This document shows, in pieces, positions 46,592-55,418 of a stretch of 64,000 nt of DNA. The notes beneath the pieces were generated by a model. The model had not been told where the DNA came from, did not search any database, and saw only the letters and a list, made by a program, of their open reading frames with translations. Position 1 is the first letter of the stretch; each line of letters opens with the position of its first letter. The position numbers were made by a program, and so were the translations under genes. The stretch is taken from the NCBI RefSeq assembly GCF_019623905.1, contig NZ_CP069370.1, forward strand, positions 62,001 to 126,000, given 5' to 3'. Origin of the DNA: Neotabrizicola shimadae (GTDB taxonomy: Bacteria; Pseudomonadota; Alphaproteobacteria; Rhodobacterales; Rhodobacteraceae).

Positions 46592-47071
46592 ATGACCAAC
46601 CGCATCTCCGCCATCGAGCTGGACGAGAAGTCGCTTGCGCGGCCCACGCCCGAGATCGAGCAGGAACGCCGCGTCGCTATCTTCGACCTGCTGGAAGAAA
46701 ACAGCTTCGGTCTGCCGAAGCGCGACGACCGCCTTGTTCCGCCCGGCCCCTACCGCCTTGGCCTCGCCATCCGCGACGGACGCCTTGTGTTCGACGTAGC
46801 CACGGAACCCGGCGAGAAGGTGGGCGAATTCCACCTGTCGCTCGGCCCGTTCCGGCAGGTGGTGAAGGATTACTTCCAGATCTGCGAAAGCTATTTCGAG
46901 GCTGTGAAACGTCTGCCGCCCAGCCAGATCGAGGCCATCGACATGGCGCGACGCGGCATCCACAACGAAGGTGCCCGCGTGCTGCAGGAACGGCTGGAAG
47001 GCAAGGCCGAGGTCGACAAGGACACCGCCCGCCGCCTGTTCACCCTCATCTGCGTTCTGCACTGGGGGTAA
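46592..47071 (+). CDS. UPF0262 family protein
   Basis: This 159-residue protein is a clear UPF0262 member ([73 protein letters not shown]). The family is found in Alphaproteobacteria next to hisD and has no assigned function. The next gene starts 3 bp after its stop. Confidence 0.88.
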   Translation: MTNRISAIELDEKSLARPTPEIEQERRVAIFDLLEENSFGLPKRDDRLVPPGPYRLGLAIRDGRLVFDVATEPGEKVGEFHLSLGPFRQVVKDYFQICESYFEAVKRLPPSQIEAIDMARRGIHNEGARVLQERLEGKAEVDKDTARRLFTLICVLHWG

Positions 47072-47074
47072 CGG

Positions 47075-47572
47075 TTGGGCCAGGCCTTCCCGCAGGCGGT
47101 GCTGTTCTGTTGCGACCACAACGCTGTGCGCTCACCCATGGCCGAAGGGCTGATGAAGAAGCTCTACGGCCAGCGCGCCTATGTGCAATCGGCCGGCGTC
47201 AAGAACGACATGGAGGTGGACGGCTTCTCCATCGCCGTCTGCCGCGAGATGGACATCGAACTCAGCCGCCACCGTTCGCGTTCCTTCGACGAGATGAAGG
47301 AATGGGGCGATGACCTTGGCCAGTTCGACTTGATCGTCGCGCTGTCTCCTGCCAGCCAGCGCATGGCGCTGGAACTGACGCGCCACAATCACCTCGAAGT
47401 CGAATACTGGCCGATCCTCGACCCTACGGGTCTGGGCGAATCGCGCGAGGCAAAGCTCGCCGCCTATCGCCAGTCGCGCGACCAGATCCGCGACAGGATG
47501 ATCGCGCGCTTCGGACCGCCGTCAGAACCCGGTGCCGCCGGTCAGGGCGAAGGCAATTCCGCCGCCGCCTGA
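47075..47572 (+). CDS. Low-molecular-weight phosphatase family protein
   Basis: This 165-residue protein has the LMW phosphatase P-loop CDHNAVRS (Cys13, Arg19) and the general-acid region PILDPTGLG. A TTG start at 47075 is used because it keeps the P-loop and follows GGGGGT. No later start would do so. Related alphaproteobacteria carry this gene between UPF0262 and infA. The substrate may be phosphotyrosine or arsenate. Its 3' end overlaps the HxlR gene tail-to-tail by 31 bp. Confidence 0.8.
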   Translation: MGQAFPQAVLFCCDHNAVRSPMAEGLMKKLYGQRAYVQSAGVKNDMEVDGFSIAVCREMDIELSRHRSRSFDEMKEWGDDLGQFDLIVALSPASQRMALELTRHNHLEVEYWPILDPTGLGESREAKLAAYRQSRDQIRDRMIARFGPPSEPGAAGQGEGNSAAA

Positions 47573-47973
47573 TCCGGCACAGCCGTCGCGCAGCCCGCGG
47601 CGGCACCCGCGCCAAGGATCGCGCCAAGGTTGGCTTCGATCCACCCGGTCAGCCCCAGAACCCGCTCAGCCGCCTCGCGGCCAAGAGGCGTCAGGCTGTA
47701 TTCCACATGCGGCGGCACCACCTCCAGCGCGCGCCGCTCCACAAAGCCGTCGCCTTCCAGCACGCCCAGGGTCTGTGCCAGCATCCGCTCGCTGATCCCG
47801 CCGATCCGCCGCTTCAACGCGCCAAAGCGCAGCGTGCCGTCGCGCAGGGCAACCAGCACCAGAAGGCTCCAACGGCTGGTCAGATGCGTCAGGATCTGCC
47901 GTGACGGGCAGGCCGCAGCCATCACATCCGCCGGAAAGCACAGGGCGGTCTCTGCATTGGCGAAGGCGGACAT
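47542..47973 (-). CDS. HxlR family regulator (QorR/YtfH-like)
   Basis: This 143-residue winged-helix regulator contains ACPSRQILTHLTSRWSLLVL, GTLRFGALKRRIGGISERML and HVEYSLTPLGREAAERV. The Cys before PSR corresponds to the conserved redox-sensing Cys of QorR-type regulators, which respond to quinones or disulfide stress. It is divergent from a QorB-like oxidoreductase, the usual target. ATG 47973 gives the normal family length. Confidence 0.85.
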   Translation of the reverse strand: MSAFANAETALCFPADVMAAACPSRQILTHLTSRWSLLVLVALRDGTLRFGALKRRIGGISERMLAQTLGVLEGDGFVERRALEVVPPHVEYSLTPLGREAAERVLGLTGWIEANLGAILGAGAAAGCATAVPDQAAAELPSP

Positions 47974-47989
47974 GTGCGCTCCTGCTGAA

Positions 47990-48026
47990 TACTTACGAGA
48001 GTGTATGTACTTCTCTTTCGTAAGTA
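47990..48026. promoter_or_regulatory. Candidate HxlR operator
   Basis: TACTTACGA (47990-47998) and TCGTAAGTA (48018-48026) form a perfect 9-bp inverted repeat with a 19-bp spacer, inside the 97-bp divergent region. Spacing of about three helical turns between half-site centres suits a dimeric winged-helix regulator. Assignment to the adjacent HxlR protein is by position. Confidence 0.6.
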
Positions 48027-48070
48027 AAGAGTGGATGGTGCCGGCACGCTGAACCTTCAGGAGACCTTCC

Positions 48071-48934
48071 ATGACCATCGCAATCACCGGCGCCACCGGA
48101 CATCTCGGCCGCCTCGCCATCGCCGCGCTCAAGACGCGCGTCCCGGCCGACAGCGTCCTCGCCCTGGTGCGCGACCCGGCAAAGGCCGCCGACCTCGGCG
48201 TGCCGGTCCGTGCCTTCGACTACAAGGCCGCGCCCGAAAGCCTGGTGGCCGCCCTGCGTGGGGTGGACACGCTCGTGCTGATCTCGTCCAACGATGTGGA
48301 CGACCGCGTCGGCCAGCACCGCGCCGTCATCAACGCCGCCAAGGCCGCAGGCGTGGGCCACATCATCTACACCTCGATCCTGAAGGGCGAGGCCTCCCCC
48401 ATGCTCCTGGCCCAGGATCACATCGGCACCGAAACCGCGATCCGCGACTCTGGCCTGCCCTACACCCTGCTGCGCAACGGCTGGTACACCGAAAACATGA
48501 CCGGCGCACTCGGCGGCGCGCTGGCCCATGGCGCGATGGTCGGATCGGCGGGCGAAGGCCGCCTTTCGGCCGCGCCGCGCGCCGATTATGCCGAAGCCAT
48601 CGCCGTCGTGGCATCCGGGCAGGGTCACGAGGGCAAGGCCTATGAACTGGCCGGCGACACCGCCTTCACCATGGCCGAAATGGCCGCCGAAGTCTCGCGC
48701 CTGACCGGCAAGACCATCCCCTACACCTCGCTGCCCACCGAAACCTATGCCGGCATCCTCGCCAGCTTCGGCGTGCCCGAGGGCTTTGCGAAGGTCCTGG
48801 CCGACAGCGACGAAAAGGCCGCCTCGGGCGCGCTGTTCGACGACAGCCGCACCCTGTCGCGCCTGATCGGCCGACCCACCACGCCGATGCCAGTCACCGT
48901 GGCTGCCGCGATCGCCGCCCTGCCTGCCGCCTGA
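48071..48934 (+). CDS. NAD(P)H:quinone oxidoreductase, NmrA/QorB-like SDR
   Basis: This 287-residue atypical SDR opens MTIAITGATGHLGRLAIAAL (NADPH loop) and has VDTLVLISSNDVDDRVGQHR, IIYTSILKGEASPMLLAQDH and LLRNGWYTENMTGAL. It matches QorB/YtfG, which reduces quinones with NADPH. It is divergent from the HxlR regulator, as in other bacteria, and is probably derepressed by quinone stress. AGGAGA lies before the ATG. Confidence 0.88.
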   Translation: MTIAITGATGHLGRLAIAALKTRVPADSVLALVRDPAKAADLGVPVRAFDYKAAPESLVAALRGVDTLVLISSNDVDDRVGQHRAVINAAKAAGVGHIIYTSILKGEASPMLLAQDHIGTETAIRDSGLPYTLLRNGWYTENMTGALGGALAHGAMVGSAGEGRLSAAPRADYAEAIAVVASGQGHEGKAYELAGDTAFTMAEMAAEVSRLTGKTIPYTSLPTETYAGILASFGVPEGFAKVLADSDEKAASGALFDDSRTLSRLIGRPTTPMPVTVAAAIAALPAA

Positions 48935-49019
48935 CCCCTTGGGGGGAGGGGCCGCGCCCGGCCCTTCCCCCGTCCCCCCGCCTCGGCTAGCGTGCGCGCA
49001 ACCGCAGGGGGGATGACCA

Positions 49020-49700
49020 GTGCAACAGGCCAGGAACGCGCAGACCAGGGCACCGGTGACAGGCACCGAGCCGCGCTGGCCGGTTGCCGCCACGCTGATC
49101 GCCGTCACCATCCTTCTCCATTTCCTGCCCGAGCGGGTCCGCATGGCACCGCTCTGGACGCCCTATCTGGTGGGCACGCTCATGCTGATTCCCATGGTCG
49201 GCGTCTCGCTCACCCGCGGCTCTGTGTTCTGGCAGCGGATCGAACGCCGCGTGATCCTCACCCTGGTCGGCTTCGCGATCCTAGGCAGCCTGATGATCCT
49301 TGGCCGCATGATCGAAACCCTCGCGCTCCACGCGGCCGAGTTTGACGGGCTCGTGCTCTTCGCCTCCTCGGTCGCCATCTGGGGCACCAATGTCCTCTAC
49401 TTCTCGCTGATCTACTGGCTGGTCGACCGGGGCGGACCCGAGGCGCGGCACAGCGGCGTCACGCCCTTGCCCGACTGGCGCTTTCCCCAGGACGATCACG
49501 CCCCGGACGTGGCGCCCGGCTGGCGGCCGATCTTCGTGGACTACCTCTTCCTCGCCTTTTCCACCGCCACGGCCTTCTCGACCACCGATGCCTCACCGCT
49601 GACGGCCCGCGCCAAGCTCTTGATGATGCTGCAAAGCACCATTTCGCTTCTGACGCTGGTGGTCGTTGCCTCGCGTGCCATCAACATTCTTGGCAGCTAG
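49020..49700 (+). CDS. DUF1345 membrane protein
   Basis: This 226-residue protein has about five membrane spans and the DUF1345 signature DYLFLAFSTATAFSTTDASP near residue 175. GTG 49020 follows GGGGGG. The function is unknown. It is convergent with arsJ and overlaps its 3' end by 4 bp. Confidence 0.8.
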   Translation: MQQARNAQTRAPVTGTEPRWPVAATLIAVTILLHFLPERVRMAPLWTPYLVGTLMLIPMVGVSLTRGSVFWQRIERRVILTLVGFAILGSLMILGRMIETLALHAAEFDGLVLFASSVAIWGTNVLYFSLIYWLVDRGGPEARHSGVTPLPDWRFPQDDHAPDVAPGWRPIFVDYLFLAFSTATAFSTTDASPLTARAKLLMMLQSTISLLTLVVVASRAINILGS

Positions 49701-50950
49701 GCTCCCGCCCGCAACCAGCGCATCGAAAGCCAGCTCGCCAACGCCATGCCGCCTGCCGTGGCCAGGCACAGGGGCAGGCCGCCCGCCTGATAGCTCAACC
49801 CCGACAGAAGCGTGCCGATCAGCCGCCCCGCCGCATTGGCCATGTAATAGAACCCGACATCCCGCGTGATCCGCTCGGCCGCCCCGAAGGCCAGGATCAG
49901 ATAGGAATGGACCGAGGAATTGACCGCAAAGACAAAGCCAAAGGCCAGAAGCCCCAGCACAAGCACCGCTGTCAGCCACAGGGCCGGCCCGCCCGCAGCC
50001 CAGGCCGCCCCGGCCAGCAGGAACGGCAAAGGCACCAGACGTCCGGCCCAGTGGGTGGCCTTCGCCACCATGGCGGCCTCGGTCTGGTCCTTCCGGCCCA
50101 GGATGCGCGGCGCCAGTCCCTGCACCAGCCCGTAGGCAATGATCCACAGCGCCATGAAGCCGCCCACCAGGAAGAAGGCCGCGCGCCGCCCCTCGGCGCT
50201 GCCATCCGACAGAACCGACTGGAAATACACCGGGATGCCCACCACGAACCACACATCCCGCGCGCCGAACAGGAACATCCGCGCCAGAGACAGCCGGTTC
50301 ACCCGCCAGTCCTTCGACCGCCAGCCGCCCCAGCTGTCCTCGGATTTCATCCGCCCCGGCAGACCCGCCGGCAAGAACAGCACCACCGCCGCCAGAATCG
50401 CGGCCAGCACTGCCGCCATGCCCCAAACGGCCGCCTGAAACCCCGCCAGCGCCAGAAGCGCCGCGCCCAGGAAGAAGCCGAACCCCTTCACCGCATTCTT
50501 CGATCCGGTCAGAAGGGCGACCCACCGGAAAAGCCCACCCGCCTCCGATGGCGCCAGAAGCTTCACCGCCGATTTCGACGACATCTTGGCAAGGTCCTTG
50601 GCCACGCCCGAGACGCCCTGCACTGCCATCACGAAGACGACGGAGGCCGAAACGCCCCAACCAGGGTCCAGCTGCGCCAGAGCCACCAGCGCGCCGATCT
50701 GCAGGGCCAGCCCGCCATAGAGCGTCGCCGCCAGCCCGAACCGCGCCGCCAGCCATCCCGCACCCAGGTTGGTCACGATCCCGGCCAGTTCATACAGCAG
50801 GAACAGCCAGGCCAGTTGCACCGGCGTGAAGCCAAGCGCGTTGAACTGCAGCAGCACCAGCATCCGCAGGGCGCCGTCCGACAGCATGAAGGCCCAATAG
50901 GCCGCCGTCACGGCCGCATAGGCGCGCAGGGGATTGGGGGAGGCGCTCAC
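49697..50950 (-). CDS. arsJ: Organoarsenical efflux MFS transporter ArsJ
   Basis: This 417-residue MFS protein with about 12 spans matches ArsJ, which exports 1-arseno-3-phosphoglycerate made by the adjacent GAPDH. Segments include [59 protein letters not shown] and [20 protein letters not shown]. The GTG start overlaps the GAPDH stop as GTGA, which indicates tight coupling. The exported compound breaks down to arsenate and phosphoglycerate outside the cell, giving arsenate resistance. Confidence 0.92.
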   Translation of the reverse strand: MSASPNPLRAYAAVTAAYWAFMLSDGALRMLVLLQFNALGFTPVQLAWLFLLYELAGIVTNLGAGWLAARFGLAATLYGGLALQIGALVALAQLDPGWGVSASVVFVMAVQGVSGVAKDLAKMSSKSAVKLLAPSEAGGLFRWVALLTGSKNAVKGFGFFLGAALLALAGFQAAVWGMAAVLAAILAAVVLFLPAGLPGRMKSEDSWGGWRSKDWRVNRLSLARMFLFGARDVWFVVGIPVYFQSVLSDGSAEGRRAAFFLVGGFMALWIIAYGLVQGLAPRILGRKDQTEAAMVAKATHWAGRLVPLPFLLAGAAWAAGGPALWLTAVLVLGLLAFGFVFAVNSSVHSYLILAFGAAERITRDVGFYYMANAAGRLIGTLLSGLSYQAGGLPLCLATAGGMALASWLSMRWLRAGA

Positions 50951-51954
50951 ACCGACCCCGCGACCATCCGGACGATATCGGCCAGCCGGCAGGCATAGCC
51001 CCATTCGTTATCGTACCAGGCATAGATCTTCACCTGCGTACCGCCCGTCACCATGGTGGAAGGTCCGTCCACGATGGACGACCGCGGATCGTTGGTGAAA
51101 TCGCAAGACACCAGCGGCCGGTTCTCGAAGCCCAGGATCCCCTTCAAGGGCCCCTCGGCGGCGGTGCGGAACAGCGCGTTTACCTCTTCCGCCGTGGTCG
51201 CCCGCTCCACCTCGAACACGCAATCCGTCAGCGAGGCATTCAGCAAAGGCACCCGCACCGCATGGCCGTTCAGCCGGCCCTTCAGCTCGGGATAGATCAG
51301 CGCAATCGCCGTGGCGCTGCCCGTGGTGGTCGGGATCAGGTTGGTCAGCGCTGACCGCGCGCGCCGCATGTCCTTGGCGGGGCGGTCCACGATGGTCTGG
51401 GTGTTGGTCACGTCATGGATCGTGGTGATCGACCCGTGCCGGATGCCCAGGGCCTCGTGGATCACCTTCACCACCGGGGCCAGGCAGTTCGTCGTGCAGG
51501 ACGCCGCCGTCACCAGGCTCTGCGAGCCGTCATAAAGGTGATGGTTCACACCATAGACCAGGTTCAGCGTCCCGCCATCCTTCACCGGCGCGCTGACCAC
51601 GACCTTCCGCACCCCCGCAGCGTAATAGGGCGCCACCTTGGCCGCGGTCTTGAACACACCGGTGCAATCGACCACCAAGTCCACCCCCAACTCGGCCAGC
51701 GGCAGCGCCTCGATGGTCTTCTCATGCGTCAGCCGGATGCTTTGCCCACCCAGCACCAGCGCACCCTCTGCCGCCGCAACCGGCGTGCGCCAGCGACCAT
51801 GGACCGAATCGAACTCCATCAGCAGGGCGTGCTGCTCGGCATCGCCAACGGGATCGTTTACCAGCACGATCTCTCCGCCCGCGCCGGTGTCGATCAGGTC
51901 GCGCAGGGCCAGCTTTCCAATCCGGCCAAGGCCGTTCAGGGCGACGCGGGGCAT
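50947..51954 (-). CDS. ArsJ-associated glyceraldehyde-3-phosphate dehydrogenase
   Basis: This 335-residue GAPDH has the NAD fold start [17 protein letters not shown], the catalytic Cys153 in [10 protein letters not shown] and His180 in ITTIHD. It lies between the ArsR-ArsC fusion and arsJ, so it should use arsenate in place of phosphate to form 1-arseno-3-phosphoglycerate for ArsJ. A role in central glycolysis is less likely. Only 3 bp separate it from the upstream gene. Confidence 0.93.
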   Translation of the reverse strand: MPRVALNGLGRIGKLALRDLIDTGAGGEIVLVNDPVGDAEQHALLMEFDSVHGRWRTPVAAAEGALVLGGQSIRLTHEKTIEALPLAELGVDLVVDCTGVFKTAAKVAPYYAAGVRKVVVSAPVKDGGTLNLVYGVNHHLYDGSQSLVTAASCTTNCLAPVVKVIHEALGIRHGSITTIHDVTNTQTIVDRPAKDMRRARSALTNLIPTTTGSATAIALIYPELKGRLNGHAVRVPLLNASLTDCVFEVERATTAEEVNALFRTAAEGPLKGILGFENRPLVSCDFTNDPRSSIVDGPSTMVTGGTQVKIYAWYDNEWGYACRLADIVRMVAGSV

Positions 51955-51957
51955 GGG

Positions 51958-52803
51958 TCAGCCCTTCCCATGGGTCAAGGTATCGGCCCCGATGGCATCG
52001 ACCCGCGCCTGAAGCGAAATGCGGCTCAGGCTGGCGAAGGGCAGCTCGACAAAGGCAGCGATCCGCCGGCGCAGCGCGGCATAGGTCTGGGCAAAGACCA
52101 GCGCCTTTTCGGCATCGGTGCCGGTGGCCTTCACCGGGTCCGGCAGACCCCAATGGCCGGTGATCGGCTGGCCCGGCCAGGGCGGGCATTCCTCGGCCGC
52201 CGCCGTGTCGCAGACGGTGAAGACGAAATCCATCACCGGCGCATCGGGCCGCTGGAACTCGCTCACATGCTTGGACCGCAGCCCCGAGATGTCATGGCCA
52301 TTCCGCTTCAGCACTTCCAGCGCAAAGGGGTTCAGCTCGGTATTCGGCCGTGTCCCGGCCGAAAAGGCCTGGAACTTGCCCTTGCCCAGATCGCGCAACA
52401 ACGCCTCGGCAAAGATCGACCGGGCCGAATTGCCCGAACAGATGAACAGCACGTCGAAATCCGTATCCAGCATGTCGGGGTCCTTTCGATAGCCAAGAAG
52501 GGGGGCCAGCAGGTCGGGCCGCGCGCGGCCCACATCCAGCGCCAGATAGCCGATCAGCGCCTCGGCCCGTTCCAGATCGACAGAGTACAGCAGCGACCGC
52601 CCCTGCCGCTCCACCTGCACCAGCCCGGCCGCGCCAAGGTCGGCCAGGTGATGCGACAGCGTGTTCGGCTTCAGGCCAAGCGTCGCGGCAATCTCGGTCG
52701 GCCGCACGCCCTGCGGCGCAAAGCGCATCAGCAGGCGAAAGACGGCCAGCCGGCCGGGATGGCCAAGCATGGTAAAGGCGCGGGCGGCTGAATCATGTTC
52801 CAT
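51958..52803 (-). CDS. arsRC: ArsR-ArsC fusion: HTH repressor plus arsenate reductase/LMW phosphatase
   Basis: This 281-residue fusion has an N-terminal ArsR winged helix (1-105: TMLGHPGRLAVFRLLMRF, RPTEIAATLGLKPNTLSHHL) and a C-terminal arsenate-reductase-type LMW phosphatase (116-281). The phosphatase domain has CSGNSARS (Cys122, Arg128), Cys198 and Cys206 in VCDTAAAEECPPWPG, and Asp222 in LPDP. No cysteine occurs in the first 121 residues, so the classical ArsR metalloid site is absent and sensing may involve the ArsC domain. It heads the arsenate operon. Confidence 0.88.
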   Translation of the reverse strand: MEHDSAARAFTMLGHPGRLAVFRLLMRFAPQGVRPTEIAATLGLKPNTLSHHLADLGAAGLVQVERQGRSLLYSVDLERAEALIGYLALDVGRARPDLLAPLLGYRKDPDMLDTDFDVLFICSGNSARSIFAEALLRDLGKGKFQAFSAGTRPNTELNPFALEVLKRNGHDISGLRSKHVSEFQRPDAPVMDFVFTVCDTAAAEECPPWPGQPITGHWGLPDPVKATGTDAEKALVFAQTYAALRRRIAAFVELPFASLSRISLQARVDAIGADTLTHGKG

Positions 52804-52804
52804 A

Positions 52805-52814
52805 ATTCCGGAAT
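52805..52814. promoter_or_regulatory. Candidate ArsR operator
   Basis: The palindrome ATTCCGGAAT lies 2 bp upstream of the arsRC start codon (52803), with further TTCC/GGAA half-sites around it (TTCCATA on one side, TTGGAA on the other). ArsR-family repressors commonly bind AT-rich palindromes overlapping the start of their own gene. Position is the only support for the assignment. Confidence 0.45.
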
Positions 52815-52857
52815 ATTGGAATCAATGCGCCCCGTCCAATGAAGCTTTCATGACAGC

Positions 52858-52884
52858 AAAAAAAACCTTCCCCGCGGGGAAGGT
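52858..52884 (-). terminator. Intrinsic terminator of the sulfate operon (distal)
   Basis: A perfect 22-bp palindrome (52863-52884, half-site CCTTCCCC) is followed on the minus strand by a run of seven T. It is a textbook intrinsic terminator for transcripts coming from cysA. An almost identical palindrome lies exactly 60 bp upstream on that strand. Confidence 0.8.
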
Positions 52885-52921
52885 TCTGCCAAGATCAACG
52901 GATGTTCCCGCCGCTGCATCG

Positions 52922-52945
52922 GAAACCTTCCCCGCGGGGAAGGTT
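52922..52945 (-). terminator. Palindrome after cysA (proximal copy)
   Basis: A perfect 24-bp palindrome with the same CCTTCCCC/GGGGAAGG core as the one at 52863 lies 26 bp after the cysA stop. It has only a short T-run on either strand. It may act as a first, weaker terminator or as an mRNA 3' stabiliser ahead of the strong terminator. Confidence 0.6.
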
Positions 52946-52971
52946 TCGCCTCCTGCCGGGGGCCGCCCCGG

Positions 52972-53691
52972 TCAGGCGGCGATGAAGTCCCGAACGAAGG
53001 CCGTGGCCGGTCGCGAGCGGATGTCCTGCGGCCGGCCGATCTGCTCGATCCGCCCCATCGACATCACCACCACCAGGTCGGCCAGTTCCATCGCCTCTTC
53101 CTGGTCATGCGTCACGAACACCGTCGTCAGCCCCGTCGTGTCGTGAATGTCGCGCAGGCCCTGGCGCAGGTCCTTGCGCACGCGGGCATCCAGCGCGCCG
53201 AAGGGCTCGTCCAGCAACAGCATCCGCGGCTCGATCGCCAGCGCACGCGCCAGCGCCACGCGCTGCCGCTGGCCGCCTGACAACTGGCTGGGATAGCGCT
53301 TGCCGATGTCGGGCAGCTGGATCAGCTCCAGCAGCTTGCCGACCCGCCGCCTGACTTCGGCTTCCGGCACACGCTCGGCCCGCCGCCGGGCGCGCAGGCC
53401 GAAGGCGATGTTTTCGAACACCGTCATGTGCCGGAACAGCGCATAGGACTGGAACACGAATCCCGCGCGCCGCTCCTGCACGCTCAGCCCCGTGGCGTCG
53501 CGCCCGTCGAACAGCACCCGCCCCGAGGTCGGGTATTCCAGCCCGCCCAGAATGCGCAGAAGCGTGGTCTTGCCCGATCCGGAAGGCCCCAGCAGCGCCA
53601 CCAGCGCCCCCGAGGGGATGGACAGCGAAACCGGGTGCAGCGCCGCGGTGGTGCCGAATTCCTTCGAGATTTCGTCGATTTCGATCAGCAT
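52972..53691 (-). CDS. cysA: Sulfate/thiosulfate ABC transporter ATP-binding protein, short form
   Basis: This 239-residue ATPase has Walker [45 protein letters not shown] and [14 protein letters not shown]. Those features and its place after cysT and cysW identify CysA. It ends soon after FVRDFIAA, so it lacks the C-terminal regulatory domain that brings most CysA proteins to about 340-365 residues. The start at 53691 opens [13 protein letters not shown]. It is the last gene of the operon. Confidence 0.88.
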   Translation of the reverse strand: MLIEIDEISKEFGTTAALHPVSLSIPSGALVALLGPSGSGKTTLLRILGGLEYPTSGRVLFDGRDATGLSVQERRAGFVFQSYALFRHMTVFENIAFGLRARRRAERVPEAEVRRRVGKLLELIQLPDIGKRYPSQLSGGQRQRVALARALAIEPRMLLLDEPFGALDARVRKDLRQGLRDIHDTTGLTTVFVTHDQEEAMELADLVVVMSMGRIEQIGRPQDIRSRPATAFVRDFIAA

Positions 53692-53699
53692 GGCAGACC

Positions 53700-54581
53700 T
53701 CAATGGCGGTGGGATGCGGCAAGCTGGTCGGCATGACGCCATTCCAGCAGGGTTTTCAGGGCCAGGGTGACAAGGGCCAGCAGGGCCAGCAGCGCCGCCA
53801 TCGAAAAGGCGGCGACCGAAAGGTACTCGTTGTACAGCATCTCGATGGTGATCGGCATGGTCGCGGTCTGGCCGCGGATCTTGCCCGACACCACCGAAAC
53901 CGCGCCGAACTCGCCCATCGCGCGGGCGTTGCACAGAAGCACCCCGTACAATAGCGCCCAGCGGATGTTGGGCAGGGTCACGGTGAAGAACACCCGCCAG
54001 CCCCCGGCGCCCAGGGTCAGCGCCGCCTCTTCCTCGGCCTTGCCCTGTTCGATCATCACCGGGATCAACTCGCGCGCCACAAAGGGAAAGGTCACGAACA
54101 TCGTGGCCAGCACGATGCCGGGCAGGGCAAAGATGATCGGCCAGCCCGAAGCCACCAGCCAGGTGCCAAGCGCCGTGTTTGCGCCAAACACCAGCACCAG
54201 GCATAGCCCCGCCACCACAGGCGAGACCGAGAAGGGCAGGTCGATCAGCGTGATCAGCACCGACTTTCCCCAGAAATCGAACTTGGTGATGGCCCAGGCG
54301 GCGGCAATGCCGAAGGCCGCGTTCAGCGGCAGCGCAATCGCCGTCACCGTCAGCGTCAACCCGATGGCCGACCGCGCCTCGGCATTGCCCAGCGACTCGA
54401 TTGCGGCGCCAAGGCCCTTGCTCAGCGCCTCGGCAAAGACGGCGATCAGCGGCGCGAACAAGAGCACGATCAGCGTACCCACCACGCCCAGGATCAGCGC
54501 CACGCGCACCCAGGGCGCCTCGGTGGTGGCCGACCGGCGGACAGGCCGCACGGCGCCGGGGGAAAGGGTCAGGTCAGACAT
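53700..54581 (-). CDS. cysW: Sulfate ABC transporter permease CysW
   Basis: This 293-residue membrane subunit opens [19 protein letters not shown] and has about six spans. The EAA loop [20 protein letters not shown] precedes [12 protein letters not shown], and [19 protein letters not shown] is characteristic of CysW. Its start overlaps the cysT 3' end by 8 bp. It forms the channel with CysT. Confidence 0.92.
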   Translation of the reverse strand: MSDLTLSPGAVRPVRRSATTEAPWVRVALILGVVGTLIVLLFAPLIAVFAEALSKGLGAAIESLGNAEARSAIGLTLTVTAIALPLNAAFGIAAAWAITKFDFWGKSVLITLIDLPFSVSPVVAGLCLVLVFGANTALGTWLVASGWPIIFALPGIVLATMFVTFPFVARELIPVMIEQGKAEEEAALTLGAGGWRVFFTVTLPNIRWALLYGVLLCNARAMGEFGAVSVVSGKIRGQTATMPITIEMLYNEYLSVAAFSMAALLALLALVTLALKTLLEWRHADQLAASHRH

Positions 54582-55410
54582 GGCCGATCCTCCGGCGGCT
54601 CCAGATCTGGACCGCATTGATGGCAAGAAGCATGGTGAAAGAGATGAACAGCATGGCGATGCCGATGGCCGAGGCGCCGTCATAGTCGAACTCTTCCAGC
54701 CGGATCACGATCAGCAGCGGCGCGATCTCGGTCTGCAGCGGAATGTTCCCCGCGATGAAGATGACGCTGCCGTATTCCCCCACCGACCGCGCCAGCGCCA
54801 GCGCAAAGCCGGTCAGCGCCGCGGGGGCCAGCATCGGCAGGATCACCCGGCGGATGGTGTAGAACCGCCCCGCGCCCAAGGTGGCCGAGGCTTCCTCGAC
54901 CTCGCGCTCGATTTCCTCGATTACCGGCTGCACCGTCCGCGTCACGAACGGCAGGCCCACGAAGATCAGCGCGATCAGGATGCCCCACTGGGTATAGGCG
55001 ATGCGGAATCCGAGGTCCTTGGCGATGGAGCCAAAGACGCCGTTGGGTGCATAAAGCGCGGTCAGCGCGATGCCAGCCACTGCCGTGGGCAGGGCAAAGG
55101 GCAGGTCCACCGCCGCGTCGATCAGCTTGCGCCCCGGAAAGCGGTAGCGCACCAGCACCCAGGCCAGCAGGACCCCGAAAACAAGGTTGAAGGCCGCCGC
55201 GAACAGCGAAAGCCGGAACGAAAGATACAGCGCGGCCCAGGTCCGCTGCGTATTGACGACATCCCAGACATTCCCTGCACCAAAGGCGGCGCCCTTCATA
55301 AGAAGGGCGCCGATCGGCAGCAGGACCACCAGGGACAGCATCGTCAGGGTCACCCCCATGCTCAGGCCGAAACCCGGCATGGGGGACCTCTGGACGAAAG
55401 GTCGACCCAT
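54574..55410 (-). CDS. cysT: Sulfate ABC transporter permease CysT
   Basis: This 278-residue membrane subunit has MPGFGLSMGVTLTMLSLVVL near the N-terminus, RLSLFAAAFNLVFGVLLAWV, DLPFALPTAVAGIALTALYA, the EAA loop EVEEASATLGAGRFYTIRRV and LARSVGEYGSVIFIAGNIP, all typical of CysT/CysU. ATG 55410 has GAGG about 8 bp upstream and lies 8 bp after the binding-protein stop. Confidence 0.92.
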   Translation of the reverse strand: MGRPFVQRSPMPGFGLSMGVTLTMLSLVVLLPIGALLMKGAAFGAGNVWDVVNTQRTWAALYLSFRLSLFAAAFNLVFGVLLAWVLVRYRFPGRKLIDAAVDLPFALPTAVAGIALTALYAPNGVFGSIAKDLGFRIAYTQWGILIALIFVGLPFVTRTVQPVIEEIEREVEEASATLGAGRFYTIRRVILPMLAPAALTGFALALARSVGEYGSVIFIAGNIPLQTEIAPLLIVIRLEEFDYDGASAIGIAMLFISFTMLLAINAVQIWSRRRIGHV

Positions 55411-55418
55411 GGCTTGCC

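Noticed and set aside
52858-52945. Two palindromic repeats as a minimal CRISPR
   Set aside because: There are only two copies, both are perfect palindromes, one is followed by a T-run, and no cas gene is near.
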